Positions 9,020 through 20,417 are shown, counted from the first letter of the stretch. The stretch: 64,000 nucleotides of DNA from Halomonas maura (GCF_030409305.1 NZ_JAUFPQ010000027.1:1-64000), one strand, 5' to 3'. Notes: generated from the sequence alone by a model not told the origin. Numbers and translations are program-made.

Positions 9020-10576
9020 ATGACAGATCCAACAACAACAACCCGCTATCGCAAGCCGGGCCTGCTTCTGGCCCTGACCCCCGTGGTTCTGACCCTGCTG
9101 GTGCTCGGCATCCAGCTGTTCTATTTCGGCGACTTTACCCCGCATATTCCCCTGGCCATCGGCCTGGCGATCACCTCTCTGGTGGGCATCAAGCTCGGCT
9201 TTCGATGGAAACGCATCGAGGAGGGAATCTTCCACGTCATCCATGTCTCGCTGCCCTCCGTGTCCGTACTGATCTGCGTGGGCATGATCATCGGCGTGTG
9301 GATCGCCAGCGGCACCGTGCCGAGCCTGATCTACTACGGCCTGACGCTGCTTTCGCCGACCATCTTCCTGGCCGCGGCCATGCTGCTCTGCTCGGTGGTC
9401 TCGCTCTCGCTGGGCACCTCCTGGGGCACCGTGGGCACCGTGGGCCTGGCGCTGATGGGCATCGGCGCGGGCTTCGACATCCCCATGTACTGGACCGCCG
9501 GCGCCGTCGTCTCGGGCGCCTTCTTCGGCGACAAGGTCTCGCCACTGTCGGACACCACCAACCTCGCCCCGGCCGTCACCGGTACCGACGTCTTCTCGCA
9601 TATCAAGAACATGATGCCGACCACCATCCCGTCGATGCTGATCGCCTTCGTCATCTACCTGGTGGCGGGCTTCACCCTGATCGATGACCAGGCCGCCTCC
9701 TTCGACAAGATCACTGCCATCACCGCCGCGCTGGAGGCCAACTTCACCATCTCGCCCTGGCTGCTGCTGCCGGCGCTACTGGTGATCGTGCTCGCCGTGA
9801 AGCGCATGCCCCCTATCCCCTCGCTGTTCGCCGGCGCGCTGGCCGGGGCGGTCACCGCCATTCTCGTGCAGGGAGCCGGCGTCCATGAGGTGATCACCTA
9901 CGCCAACAGTGGCTACGGGATCGAGACCGGCATCGCCACCATCGACAGCCTGCTCAACCGTGGCGGCATCCAGTCGATGATGTGGACCATCTCGCTGGTG
10001 CTCATCGCCCTGGGCTTCGGCGGCGCGCTGGAGAAGACCGGCTGCCTGGAGGCGATCATCCGCGCCATCATGACCCGGGTGCGCAGCTTCCGCGGCGTGC
10101 AGACCTCGGCGGTGCTGACCTCGGTCTCCACCAACCTGGTCGCCGGCGACCCCTACCTCTCCATCGCCCTGCCCGGTCGCATGTACGCGCCCACCTACCG
10201 GGGCCTGGGCTACTCGACCTTGAACCTGTCCCGGGCGATCGAGGAAGGCGGCACCCTGGTCTCCCCGCTGATTCCCTGGAACGCCGGCGGGGCCTTCGTG
10301 ATCAGCGCACTGGGGCTGGGCATCGTCGAGGGCAATGTCGAGAACCTGCTGTACATCCCGCTGGCCTTCGCCTGCTGGCTGTCGCCGGTGATCGGCATTC
10401 TGTACGCCCAGTTCGGACTGTTCTCGCCCAAGGCCAGCGAGGCGGAGCGCGAGCTGTGGCAAGCCCAGGACGAGGCCATCGCCAGTCGCGAAGCCCTCGG
10501 TGCCGCCGCCGAGGCCGCGCTCCCCGAAGCCAAGACCGACGCGGCCAGCGCCCCCAGCCCGAGACCGATGGGCTGA
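9020..10576 (+). CDS. NhaC-family Na+/H+ antiporter-like transporter, possibly for lysine/pipecolate
   Basis: A polytopic inner-membrane protein of 518 residues with many hydrophobic segments and the NhaC signature region SLGTSWGTVGTVGLALMGIG and GAFFGDKVSPLSDTTNLAP. Family members exchange Na+ and H+, or carry organic solutes in exchange for them. ATG 9020 has GAGG 8 bases upstream; a TTG at 8978 would add 14 residues without a clear SD. Its position right after amaB-amaA suggests an uptake or antiport role in lysine or pipecolate use (inference). A general pH/sodium function is equally possible in a halophile. The C-terminal tail is cytoplasmic and Ala/Glu-rich. Confidence 0.8.
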   Translation: MTDPTTTTRYRKPGLLLALTPVVLTLLVLGIQLFYFGDFTPHIPLAIGLAITSLVGIKLGFRWKRIEEGIFHVIHVSLPSVSVLICVGMIIGVWIASGTVPSLIYYGLTLLSPTIFLAAAMLLCSVVSLSLGTSWGTVGTVGLALMGIGAGFDIPMYWTAGAVVSGAFFGDKVSPLSDTTNLAPAVTGTDVFSHIKNMMPTTIPSMLIAFVIYLVAGFTLIDDQAASFDKITAITAALEANFTISPWLLLPALLVIVLAVKRMPPIPSLFAGALAGAVTAILVQGAGVHEVITYANSGYGIETGIATIDSLLNRGGIQSMMWTISLVLIALGFGGALEKTGCLEAIIRAIMTRVRSFRGVQTSAVLTSVSTNLVAGDPYLSIALPGRMYAPTYRGLGYSTLNLSRAIEEGGTLVSPLIPWNAGGAFVISALGLGIVEGNVENLLYIPLAFACWLSPVIGILYAQFGLFSPKASEAERELWQAQDEAIASREALGAAAEAALPEAKTDAASAPSPRPMG

Positions 10577-10603
10577 TCGTCCGGCCGCGAGGCGCGCCTC
10601 CAC

Positions 10604-10735
10604 ATGCGGCCGACTGAGGTCGAAGACCGCCTGATGCCTGGCCACTGGGAGGGCGATCTCATCATGGGGGCCGATATTCGCTCTGCCGTCGGTACGCCGG
10701 TGGAGCGCACCACGCGCCTTGTGATCCTGGCGAAG
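10604..10735 (+). pseudogene. IS30-family transposase remnant
   Basis: Translation gives [20 protein letters not shown] and [15 protein letters not shown], the conserved start of the IS30 DDE domain (first Asp in GHWEGDLI). About 44 residues remain before the homology breaks; there is no HTH upstream and no remaining catalytic residues downstream. It sits in the 238 bp gap between the transporter and lhr and marks the right border of the lysine island. Confidence 0.75.
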
Positions 10736-10814
10736 AGTGCCGAAGACGGTCGACAAGCGACTCGGGAAGGGAGTCCCGCCGATGCCGGCAGACGCGGTGC
10801 GGGCCGCCGGATGC

Positions 10815-13800
10815 TCACTCGCCGGGCGGCAGCGCCTCCACACCAGCCAACGCGACGGCTGCCGCCGGGCGATAGCCCGGGCCGCGGCGCAGCCGTTGCG
10901 TCACCTCCCAGCGGTCGGCCTCGGGCAGCGCCTCCAGGCAGTGCACTTCGCCATTCTGCAGAATCGCCTCCGGTACGCCGTCGCGATACAGCAGTCGGTT
11001 GCCCGCCACCGCCGGCAGGCGATTGCCGGGGGTGAGCACGCCCAGCAGGTTGAGCGGGTCGGCGGCGGCCACCACCAGCCGGGTGCCGTCCGGCTCGCGC
11101 CGGCGCATTGCCTTGAGTGCGCCTACCCCCTCCGGCAGGGCGAACTGCTCGCCGGCGAACTGTTCCACGAAGCGTCCGCCGCGAATCTCGCCGCGTGCCT
11201 CCAGGCGCCGATAGGCGTAGAGCAACTCGCGCCAGGGCGGCAGCGCCGCTTCACGCACCAGCACCTGGCGGAACACCACCCCGTAGCGGCCGAGCAGCAC
11301 CCAGGCGATATGCTCCAGGCTCGCCATATCGGTGGTGATACGTCGCTGTTCGGTGGCCTCGACGGCTGGCGGGGACGACAGCCAGGACCAGCGACCGGCG
11401 GCCGCCACGCCCGGTGCCTGGTGGCGACGCCGCCGCCGGCGCACGTCGATCGGCGGTCGCTTGTGAGCCGGGGCGATCAGCGCGCGCAACCCGGTGAAAC
11501 TGTCCGAGGTCACCAGCCCCCAGGCGGCCAGCTCGCCCAGCGCCTCCTCCACCTGGGTGCGCAGCAGGTGGGTAGTCGCAGGCAGGTCGGCGAAGAACAT
11601 CGCCCCACCGGCCTGCAGTTCCTCCAGGACGCGGCGGGCACCGCCCGACAGCGGTAGCTCCTGGGGCTCCGGCGCCGGTGCCACGGCGCGCCAGTCGACC
11701 AGCGCCTCGCGGGTCAGCAGGGCGATCGGCGTGTTGCGCAGCGGCCCCGGGCGCTGGCGCTTCTCGTCCGTCGCTCGCCGTGGCGGCACCAGGCGCAGCC
11801 AGACCACCTGGCCACTGGCGAGCAGCCGATCGAGCCCCTGGGGCGCATAGTCCGCCACCCGGGCCGGCAAGACCTCCTCTTCCCAGGCCCCCGCCGCCAT
11901 CGGGAAGCCCTCCAGGCGCTCCACCGCCCCGGCCAGGGCCTCCGGCCCCTCCGGCCGTTCCGTCAGGCCGTGCCAGTCGAGCAGGAAGCGCAGGTAGGTC
12001 TGGACGCTGACCGGGGCGATCTCGGCCCGCTTGCGCTCGATGGCATAGCGATGCAGGCGTGACAGCAAGCGCCGCGTGCACCATTCGACCTCGCCCCCGG
12101 AATCGGGGTCGGCATCGCTATAACGCCCCTGAAGCACGAAGCCCTCCCCCTCCAGCCGGGCCAGCGCCGCCCTGCCCCGCGGCGGGGCCAGCCCCAAGGG
12201 CGCGACCAATGCCGCGGCGGTCACCGGGCCGAGCGCCTCCAGCCGCGAGCGCAGCAGCTCGACCAGGGCCTCATCGGCGCTGTCGGGAGGCGGATCCAGC
12301 GCCACGATGGCGGGGGCCGGCGTGATCCCGGGGCACACCGCGCGGACCTCGGCCAGCCGCTCCGCGGCGACCCACAGCGCCGCGCCGGGAGGATCGGCGC
12401 ACGACAGGTCGAGGCGTGTCGCGCGCCGTGCCTCGATCAATTCGCCGAACCAGGCCTGCCACTCGCCTTTCCCCTGCGCCCCCTGGCGCTCGACCTCCTC
12501 GGCGGTGATGAAGCCGCACAGCACCAGGGCCTCGTGCAACTCGTCGGCATCGCGCGGCGACGGCCAGGCCTCGTCACGCACGCGGCGGATGACCTCGGGG
12601 GCGTAGCACGCCGTGGCCGCCGCCTCGGTCACCTCCCGTGCCTCGCCGGTGCGCACGCTGAGCGTGCGACGCTCCTCCTGGGCCCCGTCGTCGAGGAAGG
12701 CATAGGGCCGCGCGTTGACCACTTCTTCCGCCAGCGGCGAGGGCGCGGCGAGATCCCGAGCGCTCACGTCGATCTCGCCTCGGGCCAGGCGCGCCAGCAG
12801 GTCTTCCAGGCCGGCCAGGTCCATGGCCTGGAACAGGCAGTCCTGCAGGGTCTGCTCGACCAGCGGGTGGTCGGGAATCTCCCGGACGCCGGCCAGGTTC
12901 TCGGCGCAGGCGAGCTGGTCGGGGAACACCAGCGACAGCAGGTCCTCCGCGTCCTGGCGCTGCAGCTGGGGCGGCCGGCGCCGGCCATTGCGGGTGCGAG
13001 GCACCGCCAGCGCGACGGACGCGTTCCAGCGCCAGCGCAGGCCGAACATGGGCGCGTCGAGCAGCGCCTGGGTGAGGACGTCGCGCACCGTCGCGGCACT
13101 CAGGTAGTGCCATACCTCCTCGAGGGGAAAGCTGTGGGTGGGCCCCAGCGACAGCACGATGCTGTCCTCCAGGGCCGCCGCCTGCAACTCGAAGTTGAAC
13201 TTGCGACAGAAGCGCTTGCGCAGCGCCAGCCCCCAGGCGCGATTGAGCCGCGAACCGAAGGGGGCATGCAGCACCAGGTGCATGTCGCCGGCCTCGTCGA
13301 GGAAGCGCTCGAGCACCAGGTGTTGCTGGCTCGGCACCACGCCCAGGGCCGCCCGCGCCACGGCGAGATAGGTCGCCAACGGCTCGGCGGCCTCGAAAGG
13401 CAGGCCATAGGCCGTTGCCAGCCAGTCACGCACGGCCGCGGCCCCGCCCTGCGCCAGGCGGGTATCGGCGCCGGCGCGCAGCCGCGACACCGCCGCGGAA
13501 AGCTCGGTGCTGCGCCCCGGCGCCTCGCCGAACCAGAAGGGAACACTCGGCGGCGCACCCTTGGCGTCCTCGACGAACACCCGACCGGTGGCCACCCTGA
13601 GGATGCGGTAACCCTGGTTGCCGAGCTGGAAGACGTCCCCCGGCAAGCTCTCGAAGGCGAAGTCCTCGTTGACCGTGCCCACCCTGAGCTCCTCGGGCTG
13701 CAGGATGACGTCGTAGTCGAAGTGGTCGGGAATGGCCCCGCCATTGGTCAGCGCCACCAGCCGGGCGGCGCGACGTGGCCGCAGGCGGCCGTTGACCCGG

Positions 13801-15206
13801 TCGCGGTGCAGATAGGCGCCGCGCCGCCCGCGCCGGGTGGTGTAGCCATCGGCGAGCATCTGCAGGACCGCCTCGAAGCGCTCACGAGTCAGCTCGCGAT
13901 AGGGCCAGGCCACGGTCAGCCGCCGATAGAGGGCGCCCTCCTCGCACTCCCCGGCGCCAGCGACCTCGGCCACCAGCTGCTGGGCCAGGACATCGAGTGC
14001 GCCCGCCGGGATGTGAAGCCGATCCAGCTCGCCGTCGCGCACCGCCGCCAGCAGCGCCGTGCACTCCAGCAGGTCGTCGCGGGTCAGCGGGAAGAGCCGC
14101 CCCTTGGGCAGGCGGCCGACCCCATGGCCGGAGCGCCCCACCCGCTGCAGGAAGGCGTTCAGGGAACGCGGCGAGCCGAGCTGGCAGACCAGCTCGATGT
14201 CGCCGATGTCGATGCCCAGCTCCAGCGAGGCGGTGGCGACCAGGGCGCGCAGCTCGCCGCCCTTGAGGCGCCGCTCTGCCTCCAGTCGGTGCTCGCGAGC
14301 CAGACTGCCGTGATGGGAGGTGACGGCGTCCTCGCCCAGGCGCTCCGCCAGGTGTCGCGCCACCCGCTCGCAGACTCGCCGGGTGTTGGCGAAGATCAGG
14401 GTGGTGCGATGGGCCGCCGCCAGGCTCGCCAGGCGGTCGTAGACCTCTTCCCACACCTCGTTGGCCATCACCGCGGTCAGCGGCGAGCCGGGTACCCGGA
14501 TGGCCAGGTCACGCTGGCGACGATGGCCGATATCGATCAACTGGCAGGCGCCACCGCCGGTGAGGAAGTCGGCGACCGTTTCCACCGGCTCCTGGGTGGC
14601 CGAGAGGCCGATGCGCTGGGGAGCCACCCCGGTCAGGCCGGCCAGGCGCTCCAGCGACAGCGCCAGATGCGCGCCGCGCTTGGTGGCCGCGACGGCGTGG
14701 ATCTCGTCGACGATCACCGTGTGCACGCCGGCCAGCATCCGCCGCCCGGAGGCCGAGGTCAGCAGCAGGTAGAGCGATTCCGGGGTGGTGACCACGATAT
14801 GCGGCGGTCGCTTGCGCATCCGCTCGCGCTCCGCGGGCGGGGTATCGCCGGTGCGCACCCAGGCGCGGATCTCCGGCGCCGACAGGCCGCGCACGGCCAG
14901 GGTTTCGGCGATGCCGGCCAGCGGTGCCTGGAGATTACGCTGGATATCGTGGGAGAGCGCCCGCAGCGGCGAGACATACAGCACGCGCGTCTCGTCGGGC
15001 AGGCCCTCTTCCAGGCCGCGCCGCACCAGGGCGTCGATGGCGGCGAGGAAGGCCGCCAGGGTCTTGCCGGACCCGGTGGGCGCGGCGATCAGCACATGGC
15101 CGCCGGCGGCGATCGCCGGCCAGGCGCGGGCCTGGACCTCGGTGGGCGAGCCGAGCTCATGCTGGAACCAGCTCTCGACGGCGGGATGGAAGGCGGCAAG
15201 CGGCAT
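10815..15206 (-). CDS. lhr: Large ATP-dependent helicase Lhr
   Basis: A superfamily 2 helicase of 1463 residues, the size of long Lhr proteins (about 1500). The N-terminal core carries the Q-like motif [14 protein letters not shown], Walker A APTGSGKT, the DExH box VDEIHAV, motif III SATQEP and motif [15 protein letters not shown] winged-helix region and a long C-terminal extension of the Lhr type follow. Known Lhr proteins are 3'-5' DNA or RNA:DNA helicases linked to DNA repair. It is monocistronic, between the IS30 fragment and an intergenic gap, and starts 32 bp before the edge of its divergent spacer. Strongly GC-biased codon use gives long antisense open frames that should be ignored. 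Confidence 0.93.
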   Translation of the reverse strand: MPLAAFHPAVESWFQHELGSPTEVQARAWPAIAAGGHVLIAAPTGSGKTLAAFLAAIDALVRRGLEEGLPDETRVLYVSPLRALSHDIQRNLQAPLAGIAETLAVRGLSAPEIRAWVRTGDTPPAERERMRKRPPHIVVTTPESLYLLLTSASGRRMLAGVHTVIVDEIHAVAATKRGAHLALSLERLAGLTGVAPQRIGLSATQEPVETVADFLTGGGACQLIDIGHRRQRDLAIRVPGSPLTAVMANEVWEEVYDRLASLAAAHRTTLIFANTRRVCERVARHLAERLGEDAVTSHHGSLAREHRLEAERRLKGGELRALVATASLELGIDIGDIELVCQLGSPRSLNAFLQRVGRSGHGVGRLPKGRLFPLTRDDLLECTALLAAVRDGELDRLHIPAGALDVLAQQLVAEVAGAGECEEGALYRRLTVAWPYRELTRERFEAVLQMLADGYTTRRGRRGAYLHRDRVNGRLRPRRAARLVALTNGGAIPDHFDYDVILQPEELRVGTVNEDFAFESLPGDVFQLGNQGYRILRVATGRVFVEDAKGAPPSVPFWFGEAPGRSTELSAAVSRLRAGADTRLAQGGAAAVRDWLATAYGLPFEAAEPLATYLAVARAALGVVPSQQHLVLERFLDEAGDMHLVLHAPFGSRLNRAWGLALRKRFCRKFNFELQAAALEDSIVLSLGPTHSFPLEEVWHYLSAATVRDVLTQALLDAPMFGLRWRWNASVALAVPRTRNGRRRPPQLQRQDAEDLLSLVFPDQLACAENLAGVREIPDHPLVEQTLQDCLFQAMDLAGLEDLLARLARGEIDVSARDLAAPSPLAEEVVNARPYAFLDDGAQEERRTLSVRTGEAREVTEAAATACYAPEVIRRVRDEAWPSPRDADELHEALVLCGFITAEEVERQGAQGKGEWQAWFGELIEARRATRLDLSCADPPGAALWVAAERLAEVRAVCPGITPAPAIVALDPPPDSADEALVELLRSRLEALGPVTAAALVAPLGLAPPRGRAALARLEGEGFVLQGRYSDADPDSGGEVEWCTRRLLSRLHRYAIERKRAEIAPVSVQTYLRFLLDWHGLTERPEGPEALAGAVERLEGFPMAAGAWEEEVLPARVADYAPQGLDRLLASGQVVWLRLVPPRRATDEKRQRPGPLRNTPIALLTREALVDWRAVAPAPEPQELPLSGGARRVLEELQAGGAMFFADLPATTHLLRTQVEEALGELAAWGLVTSDSFTGLRALIAPAHKRPPIDVRRRRRRHQAPGVAAAGRWSWLSSPPAVEATEQRRITTDMASLEHIAWVLLGRYGVVFRQVLVREAALPPWRELLYAYRRLEARGEIRGGRFVEQFAGEQFALPEGVGALKAMRRREPDGTRLVVAAADPLNLLGVLTPGNRLPAVAGNRLLYRDGVPEAILQNGEVHCLEALPEADRWEVTQRLRRGPGYRPAAAVALAGVEALPPGE

Positions 15207-15474
15207 TGGCGATCCCCCACGGCGACGTCCTCCCAGTGTAGCGCCGCCACCCGCCAGGAGGCGTCATCGCTGCAACTCGCCGCCGATGCCGCGCTCCTGG
15301 CCGCGGCCTGGGACGCTCACCCGCGCGCCCCCGGCGGGGACCTTGACGTCACGAGGGGAAGGTTCGGTCCTGGCGACTCCATCTCGTCGCGTTCCCGATC
15401 ACGACCCCAATCGATCGAGTATCACGACCGACAACCGCCGCGCGAGCAGCGCCGCCAAGCGGCGTGACGCCACC

Positions 15475-16086
15475 TCATCGGGCTCCCCCGGCGGTCACCG
15501 CGGCATGCCGCTCCCACTCCGATTTGGGTATCGTCTCGACCACGAAGCCAAACCCCGGGCGATGCACGGGGCCGGTCTGGAAGGGCCACCAGGGCCTCGA
15601 CGGCGAGAGCCCGGGAGTATAGTGGCTGGCCACTTCCCCCAGCGCCGCAATGGCCTGTTCCCGACGACCACCTTGTGCCAGCTCGCGGGTCAATGTCATG
15701 AGGCGCCCGATATCGGCGAGGAGCCCCCTGGCTTCCTGGCCGCGGGTCGCATACAGCTGCTCCAGTTGCTCCACCGCCCGACGATAGCGAGTGGAGGCCC
15801 AGCGGCGTCGATGTACCGCGAGCCGGCGCTGCTCGGTGCTCTCCAGCAGGCGCGTGAGATGGCGCTCTTTGTGGGACAACCGCCCGAGCGTCTCCGCCAG
15901 ATGCTCCTTGAGAAGCGACGGCGGGTCGCGCCAGAGCGCGGCGAGAAGCGCGCCCTGGCACTGCAGGAATTCGTGCCTCAGGGTCATGACCCTGTCATTG
16001 AGCCGGTCCAACGAGCGATGGTACTGCATCCGCTTCTGCCTGGGCGTGGTGATGGACAGTCCCAGGCCTTGCCGGAAATTGCGCAT
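15475..16086 (-). CDS. Hypothetical alpha-helical, Arg/Leu-rich protein
   Basis: A 203-residue basic protein I do not recognise. Residues 15-150 are predicted by eye to be helical, with heptad-like Leu/Arg/Glu spacing (for example RRAVEQLEQLYATRGQEARG), suggesting a coiled coil. The C-terminus contains a Trp/Pro-rich stretch (SRPWWPFQTGP). No signal peptide or membrane segment is evident. AGGGA lies about 7 bases before the ATG. An AT-rich patch with AATATCTATATT (16111-16128 region) upstream could be its promoter. Neighbours give no functional hint; it could be an accessory gene. Confidence 0.5.
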   Translation of the reverse strand: MRNFRQGLGLSITTPRQKRMQYHRSLDRLNDRVMTLRHEFLQCQGALLAALWRDPPSLLKEHLAETLGRLSHKERHLTRLLESTEQRRLAVHRRRWASTRYRRAVEQLEQLYATRGQEARGLLADIGRLMTLTRELAQGGRREQAIAALGEVASHYTPGLSPSRPWWPFQTGPVHRPGFGFVVETIPKSEWERHAAVTAGGAR

Positions 16087-16682
16087 GATGACGTCCCTGC
16101 TGACAGAATGTCGAAATATCTATATTAGACAGTGCCGGAGACGATAGCGTTCGATAACAGGATCTCCGTGGTCCCCGGCCAGATCATCGTGCCCCTGGCC
16201 AGGACGAGATGCCCCCGATGGCCACGGCATGCTCCTCGAGCGACCGAGAAGCCAGGCAAGAGCATGACGCGCGAGGGAAGCGAGGTGGCCATCCCTGGCC
16301 GAATGCCCATCCGTGAATCATCACGCTACAGTGCTCACACCCTCCATGGTGGCGACGACCGAGGGAGGCGGCCATCACGTCCGATATTGCACTGCACAAT
16401 TCAATGTAGCAGCCTGTGCCCGTTGCAAGCGTTGAAGCGGTCGTTTGACTTATCGCTAGAGGATCGGCCCGACGGGGTGTTGCAAGCGGTGTTATCGGGC
16501 TTGGCGATCGTCGAACATCACTTCTCCCGCCCCTCATGCCCGATAGCAGTTTTTGCTTACGCGCCGGCAAGCATGGCAAAGCGCCCCCTGCCCCTCCTAC
16601 CCCCCTGTTCAGAACGGGACTTTCCCGGGAAGCGCACCCGAGGCGGCTTGGGGCGAAACAAGAGGACAGCAGAAGAAAGCAC
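16087..16682. other. Intergenic region without recognisable gene
   Basis: About 600 bp between the hypothetical protein and the inositol importer terminator. It holds the presumed promoter of the 15475-16086 gene at its left end. Short frames on both strands lack motifs and SD sequences. I see no RNA gene or repeat here. Confidence 0.4.
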
Positions 16683-16711
16683 GCCCCACCCGACCGAAGG
16701 TCGGATGGGGC
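16683..16711 (-). terminator. Rho-independent terminator of the inositol ABC importer operon
   Basis: GCCCCACCCGACC and GGTCGGATGGGGC form a 13 bp stem with one mismatch and a GAA loop. Read on the minus strand it lies 10 bases after the permease stop and is followed by a T-rich run. Confidence 0.75.
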
Positions 16712-16721
16712 GGGATCGACA

Positions 16722-17750
16722 TCAGGCAGTCTTGTTGCGCTTGCGCTGACGGTACTGGTCGGTGATCACGGCCGCGACGATGATCGCGCCCTTGACGATG
16801 TCCTGGTAGTAGGCATCCACACCGAGGAAGGTAAAGCCGCTGAGCATCACGCCCAGGATCAGCGCGCCGATCACGGTCCCGGTGATGCGCCCCACCCCAC
16901 CGGCGAGGCTGGTCCCGCCGATGACGGCGGCGGCAATGGCGTCGAGCTCATACATGAGCCCCATGCCGGCCTGGCCGGTGCCGGCCCGGGCCGAGGCCAC
17001 CACACCGGCCAGTCCCGCCAGCAGGCCGCCGATGGTGTAGACCAGCACCAGGTGACGACGCACGTTGATGCCCGAGACGCGGGCCGCCTGGGGGTTGGCC
17101 CCGATGGCATAGGTGTACTTGCCATACCGGGTGTGCTTGAGCGCGATATGGAAGAGCACCGCCACGGCGAGGAAGATGATCACCGGGTTGGCGCCGGAGC
17201 CGATCCAGGTGAACTGCTCGGTGAGCATGCTGACCGGCTGGCCGTCGGTGTAGGCGCGCGCCAGGCCGCGGGCACTGACCATCATGCCCAGGGTGGCGAT
17301 GAACGGCGGGATCACGGCAAAGGAGATCAAGGCGCCGTTGACCAGGCCGCATAGCGCACCGACCAGCATGCCGGCCGCCAGCGGGATCAGCCAGGGCAGG
17401 TCCGTCAGCGCCGGATAGACCGCCCGCATGTAGTCGGACGACTGGGCCAGGCTCGCCGTGACCATGGCCGTCAGGGCCAACACCGAGCCGGACGAGAGGT
17501 CGATACCGCCGGTGATGATGATCTGGGTGACGCCGATGGCGATGATGCCGATGATCGACATCTGCAGGATCATGATCAGCAGGCGCTGGGGATTCATCAG
17601 GAAGGAGTCGCCGCGTACGATCCAGCCTAGGATCTCGAACAACACGGCGATGCCGATCAATACGATCAGGATGCTGACCTCGGTAGGCAGCTTCTTGCGA
17701 CGCGCCTTGGGCGTCACCACTTCATGGGTCTTGTCGGTTGTAGTCGTCAT
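16722..17750 (-). CDS. iatP: Sugar ABC transporter permease, probable myo-inositol importer (RbsC family)
   Basis: An inner-membrane permease of 342 residues, RbsC/BPD_transp_2 type, with about eight to ten hydrophobic segments and the family motif region GGIDLSSGSVLALTAMVTA. It forms the channel of an importer with the ATPase and binding protein encoded upstream. The start at 17750 has AAGGA 8 bases upstream; 15 more in-frame residues before it overlap the ATPase stop region. Substrate specificity is inferred: the operon is followed by iolB and iolR and preceded by an IolR-like operator array, as in the ibpA-iatA-iatP system of Caulobacter. Ribose is the main alternative. Confidence 0.85.
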   Translation of the reverse strand: MTTTTDKTHEVVTPKARRKKLPTEVSILIVLIGIAVLFEILGWIVRGDSFLMNPQRLLIMILQMSIIGIIAIGVTQIIITGGIDLSSGSVLALTAMVTASLAQSSDYMRAVYPALTDLPWLIPLAAGMLVGALCGLVNGALISFAVIPPFIATLGMMVSARGLARAYTDGQPVSMLTEQFTWIGSGANPVIIFLAVAVLFHIALKHTRYGKYTYAIGANPQAARVSGINVRRHLVLVYTIGGLLAGLAGVVASARAGTGQAGMGLMYELDAIAAAVIGGTSLAGGVGRITGTVIGALILGVMLSGFTFLGVDAYYQDIVKGAIIVAAVITDQYRQRKRNKTA

Positions 17751-17787
17751 GACGGTGTCCTTCGGATTGCGGGCATGGGGACCTGTC

Positions 17788-19329
17788 TCAGGCACTGGCG
17801 GCCGGCGAGGAGGCGAGTTCCATGATGCTGACCTGGTTGGCCTCGTCGCGGTCGAGGAAACCGGTGACTCGCCCTTCGTGCATGACCATGATCCGGTCGC
17901 TCATGCCGAGCACCTCGGGCAGTTCGGAGGAGATCATGATCACCGCCACCCCCTCGCCGGCGAGCTTGGTGATCAACTTGTGGATCTCGGCCTTGGCGCC
18001 CACGTCGATGCCACGCGTGGGCTCGTCGAGGATCAGGATGCGGGGCTTGGTCATCAGCCAGCGGCCGATCAGGACCTTCTGCTGGTTGCCACCGGACAGG
18101 TTGCCGATCCGCTCCTCCAGGGAAGGCGTCTTGACCCGCAGCAGTTCCGTCATCTCGTCGCACTGATGATCGAGGCGATGCTGCTCGACGAAGGGGCCCT
18201 TGGTGTAGCCATCGCGCAGGACGGCCATCTGCATGTTCTCCAGCACCGAGAGCCCCAGGAACAGGCCGGTTTCCTTGCGGTCCTCGGTGAGCAGTGCCAG
18301 GCCTCGCAACATCGCCTGGTGGGGCGAGCTGATCACGGTCTCCCGGCCGTCGAGGGCGATGCTGCCCGCGGTCGCGGGTGTCACCCCGAACAGGGTCTCG
18401 GCCACATTGGTGCGGCCAGAGCCCACCAGCCCGGCGATGCCGAGGATCTCGCCGCCGCGCACGTCGAAGCTGACGTCCTCGAAGACGCCCTCCAGGCCGA
18501 GGTTCCTGACCGAGAGCATCACATCGCCGATCGGTACCTCTTGCTTGGGGAACATCTGGGTGACCTCGCGGCCGACCATCAGCTTGATGATCTCGTCGGA
18601 GGAGAGCTCGCTGGCCGGTGCCGAGTGGATGAACTGGCCATCGCGGAACACCGAGATGTCGTCGGAGATCTCGAAGACCTCGTCCATCTTGTGGGTGATG
18701 TAGATGATGCCCTTACCCTGGGAACGCAGATCGTTGATGATCCGGAACAGATGCTCCACTTCCCGGTCGGTCAACGCCGAGGTCGGCTCGTCCATGATCA
18801 GCACATCGGACTCGTAGGACACCGCCTTGGCGATCTCGATCATCTGGCGTCCGGCCACCGTCAGGTGACGGACTTCCATGTCGGGATCCATGTCGATGCC
18901 CAGGCGCCGGAAGAGCGACGAGGTCATCTCGTGCATCCGCTGGTGGTCGACCAGACCGAAGGCGTTGAGCGGCTCCCGGCGGATCCAGATGTTCTCGGCG
19001 ATGGTCATGTAGGGCATCAGGTTGAGTTCCTGATGGATCATGGCGATGCCGGCCTCGAGGGCATCGAGCGGGCCATTCAGGGTCAGCGGCCTGCCATGCA
19101 GGCGCACTTCCCCCTGATCGGGGATGTAGATGCCGGCGATGATCTTCATCAGGGTCGACTTGCCTGCGCCGTTCTCGCCCATCAGGGCATGCACGGTGCC
19201 CGGCCGAATCCTGAGCTGGACATTGTCCAGCGCCACGACCCCAGGAAAGGTCTTGCGGGCATCGACCACCTCCAGCAGGTATCGCGGGGAGGTGTCGGCG
19301 GCGGGTCGTTGGGTGTTGTTCGTTGTCAT
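17788..19329 (-). CDS. iatA: Sugar ABC transporter ATP-binding protein, probable myo-inositol importer (RbsA family)
   Basis: A duplicated ABC ATPase of 513 residues. The first domain has Walker [10 protein letters not shown] and a Walker B in [13 protein letters not shown]. The second has the degenerate P-loop GLVGSGRTN, the signature LSGGNQQK and [12 protein letters not shown], as usual in RbsA/MglA-type proteins. It powers uptake by the adjacent permease. ATG 19329 has GGAG 8 bases upstream; a GTG three codons earlier is less well placed. The gene lies 61 bp after ibpA in the same operon. Confidence 0.88.
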   Translation of the reverse strand: MTTNNTQRPAADTSPRYLLEVVDARKTFPGVVALDNVQLRIRPGTVHALMGENGAGKSTLMKIIAGIYIPDQGEVRLHGRPLTLNGPLDALEAGIAMIHQELNLMPYMTIAENIWIRREPLNAFGLVDHQRMHEMTSSLFRRLGIDMDPDMEVRHLTVAGRQMIEIAKAVSYESDVLIMDEPTSALTDREVEHLFRIINDLRSQGKGIIYITHKMDEVFEISDDISVFRDGQFIHSAPASELSSDEIIKLMVGREVTQMFPKQEVPIGDVMLSVRNLGLEGVFEDVSFDVRGGEILGIAGLVGSGRTNVAETLFGVTPATAGSIALDGRETVISSPHQAMLRGLALLTEDRKETGLFLGLSVLENMQMAVLRDGYTKGPFVEQHRLDHQCDEMTELLRVKTPSLEERIGNLSGGNQQKVLIGRWLMTKPRILILDEPTRGIDVGAKAEIHKLITKLAGEGVAVIMISSELPEVLGMSDRIMVMHEGRVTGFLDRDEANQVSIMELASSPAASA

Positions 19330-19390
19330 TGCGCACACTCCAGTGAAACTCGACGGGTCCCGCCCCTGGCAACGGGCGGGACGGGCGGCA

Positions 19391-20305
19391 TCAGTTGAGG
19401 AAGTCGTCGAGATTCTCGGGAGTGACCAGCTGGAAGGGGACCAGGTTGATATCGTCGACGGGCTCGCCGTCGATCATGCCGATGGCGGCCTGGACGGCGC
19501 CGCCACCCTGCCCCTCGGCGTCCTGGAAGACGGTGACCGCCAGTTCACCACGCTGCATGGCCTCGAGGGCATCACGGGTGGCGTCGATGCCCCCCACCAG
19601 GATGTCGTCGGGCGAGATGCCCGACTGCTTCATGGCGATCAGGGCCCCCAGCGCCATCTCGTCGTTGTTGGCGGCAATCGCATCGATCTGCTGGCCGCCG
19701 ACGACCCAGTTGTTCATCAGGTTGATGGCCTCGGTGCGCTGATAGTCGGCGGGCTGCTCCTCGACGATCTGGATGTCCGGGTACTCGGCCGCGACCTCCT
19801 TGACCCCCGCGGTGCGCTTGTGAGTGGCGCCCGAGGAGAGTTCACCGAGCATGATGGCCACATTCCCCTCACCACCGAGCTGCTCGGCGATGGCCTCCAT
19901 CTGCAGGGTCCCGGAGCGCTTCTGGTCCGAGCCCACGAAGACCACGTCGTCGTTGTCGAGGTCGTTGCCCTCCGGCTGGCGGTTCACGTAGACCAGCGGG
20001 ATGCCGTTGTCGACGGCGACCTTGGTCATCATCTGGGTGGCGGCGGTGTCCACCGGGTTGATGATGATGGCATCGACCCCTTGGGCGGCCAGGGACTGGG
20101 TCTGGCTGAGCTGGCGACCGATGTCGCCCTGGGCGTCGAGGAACTGGATCTCGTGCCCCTGGGCCTCGGCCTCGGCCTGCATGGCGTTACGCATGGTGGT
20201 GAGGAAGTTGTCGTCGAACCAGGCGACGGAGGCACCGATGGTCGCGGCCATGGCAGAGGACGTGCAGGTAGTGAAGATGGCGGCGCCGAGTAACAGGCGT
20301 TTCAT
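19391..20305 (-). CDS. ibpA: Periplasmic sugar-binding protein, probable myo-inositol-binding protein
   Basis: A 304-residue periplasmic binding protein of the ribose/galactose type (Peripla_BP_4). A clear Sec signal peptide, [20 protein letters not shown], is followed by mature [14 protein letters not shown]. Cluster B motifs include [12 protein letters not shown] and [16 protein letters not shown]. It is the first gene of the ABC operon; an array of three GGAAT-N4-ATTCC-like sites lies 113-185 bp upstream, so it is very probably repressed by IolR. Myo-inositol is the likely ligand by context; ribose-type ligands cannot be excluded. Confidence 0.87.
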   Translation of the reverse strand: MKRLLLGAAIFTTCTSSAMAATIGASVAWFDDNFLTTMRNAMQAEAEAQGHEIQFLDAQGDIGRQLSQTQSLAAQGVDAIIINPVDTAATQMMTKVAVDNGIPLVYVNRQPEGNDLDNDDVVFVGSDQKRSGTLQMEAIAEQLGGEGNVAIMLGELSSGATHKRTAGVKEVAAEYPDIQIVEEQPADYQRTEAINLMNNWVVGGQQIDAIAANNDEMALGALIAMKQSGISPDDILVGGIDATRDALEAMQRGELAVTVFQDAEGQGGGAVQAAIGMIDGEPVDDINLVPFQLVTPENLDDFLN

Positions 20306-20417
20306 TGAGCGGACTCCTCTTCAGACATTGTTGTGATTGTTCAGCCGAACCGGCCGGCGAGGCGGGAGGCTTCGGCCGCCAGGGAATGGATCGCTTGTGC
20401 CTGGCGGGACCGTGTTT

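Noticed and set aside
12534..15467. Very long plus-strand open frame (about 977 codons) opposite lhr
   Set aside because: It is exactly antisense to the lhr helicase with all its motifs. High GC with G/C third positions leaves antisense frames open; the translation has no family-like motifs.
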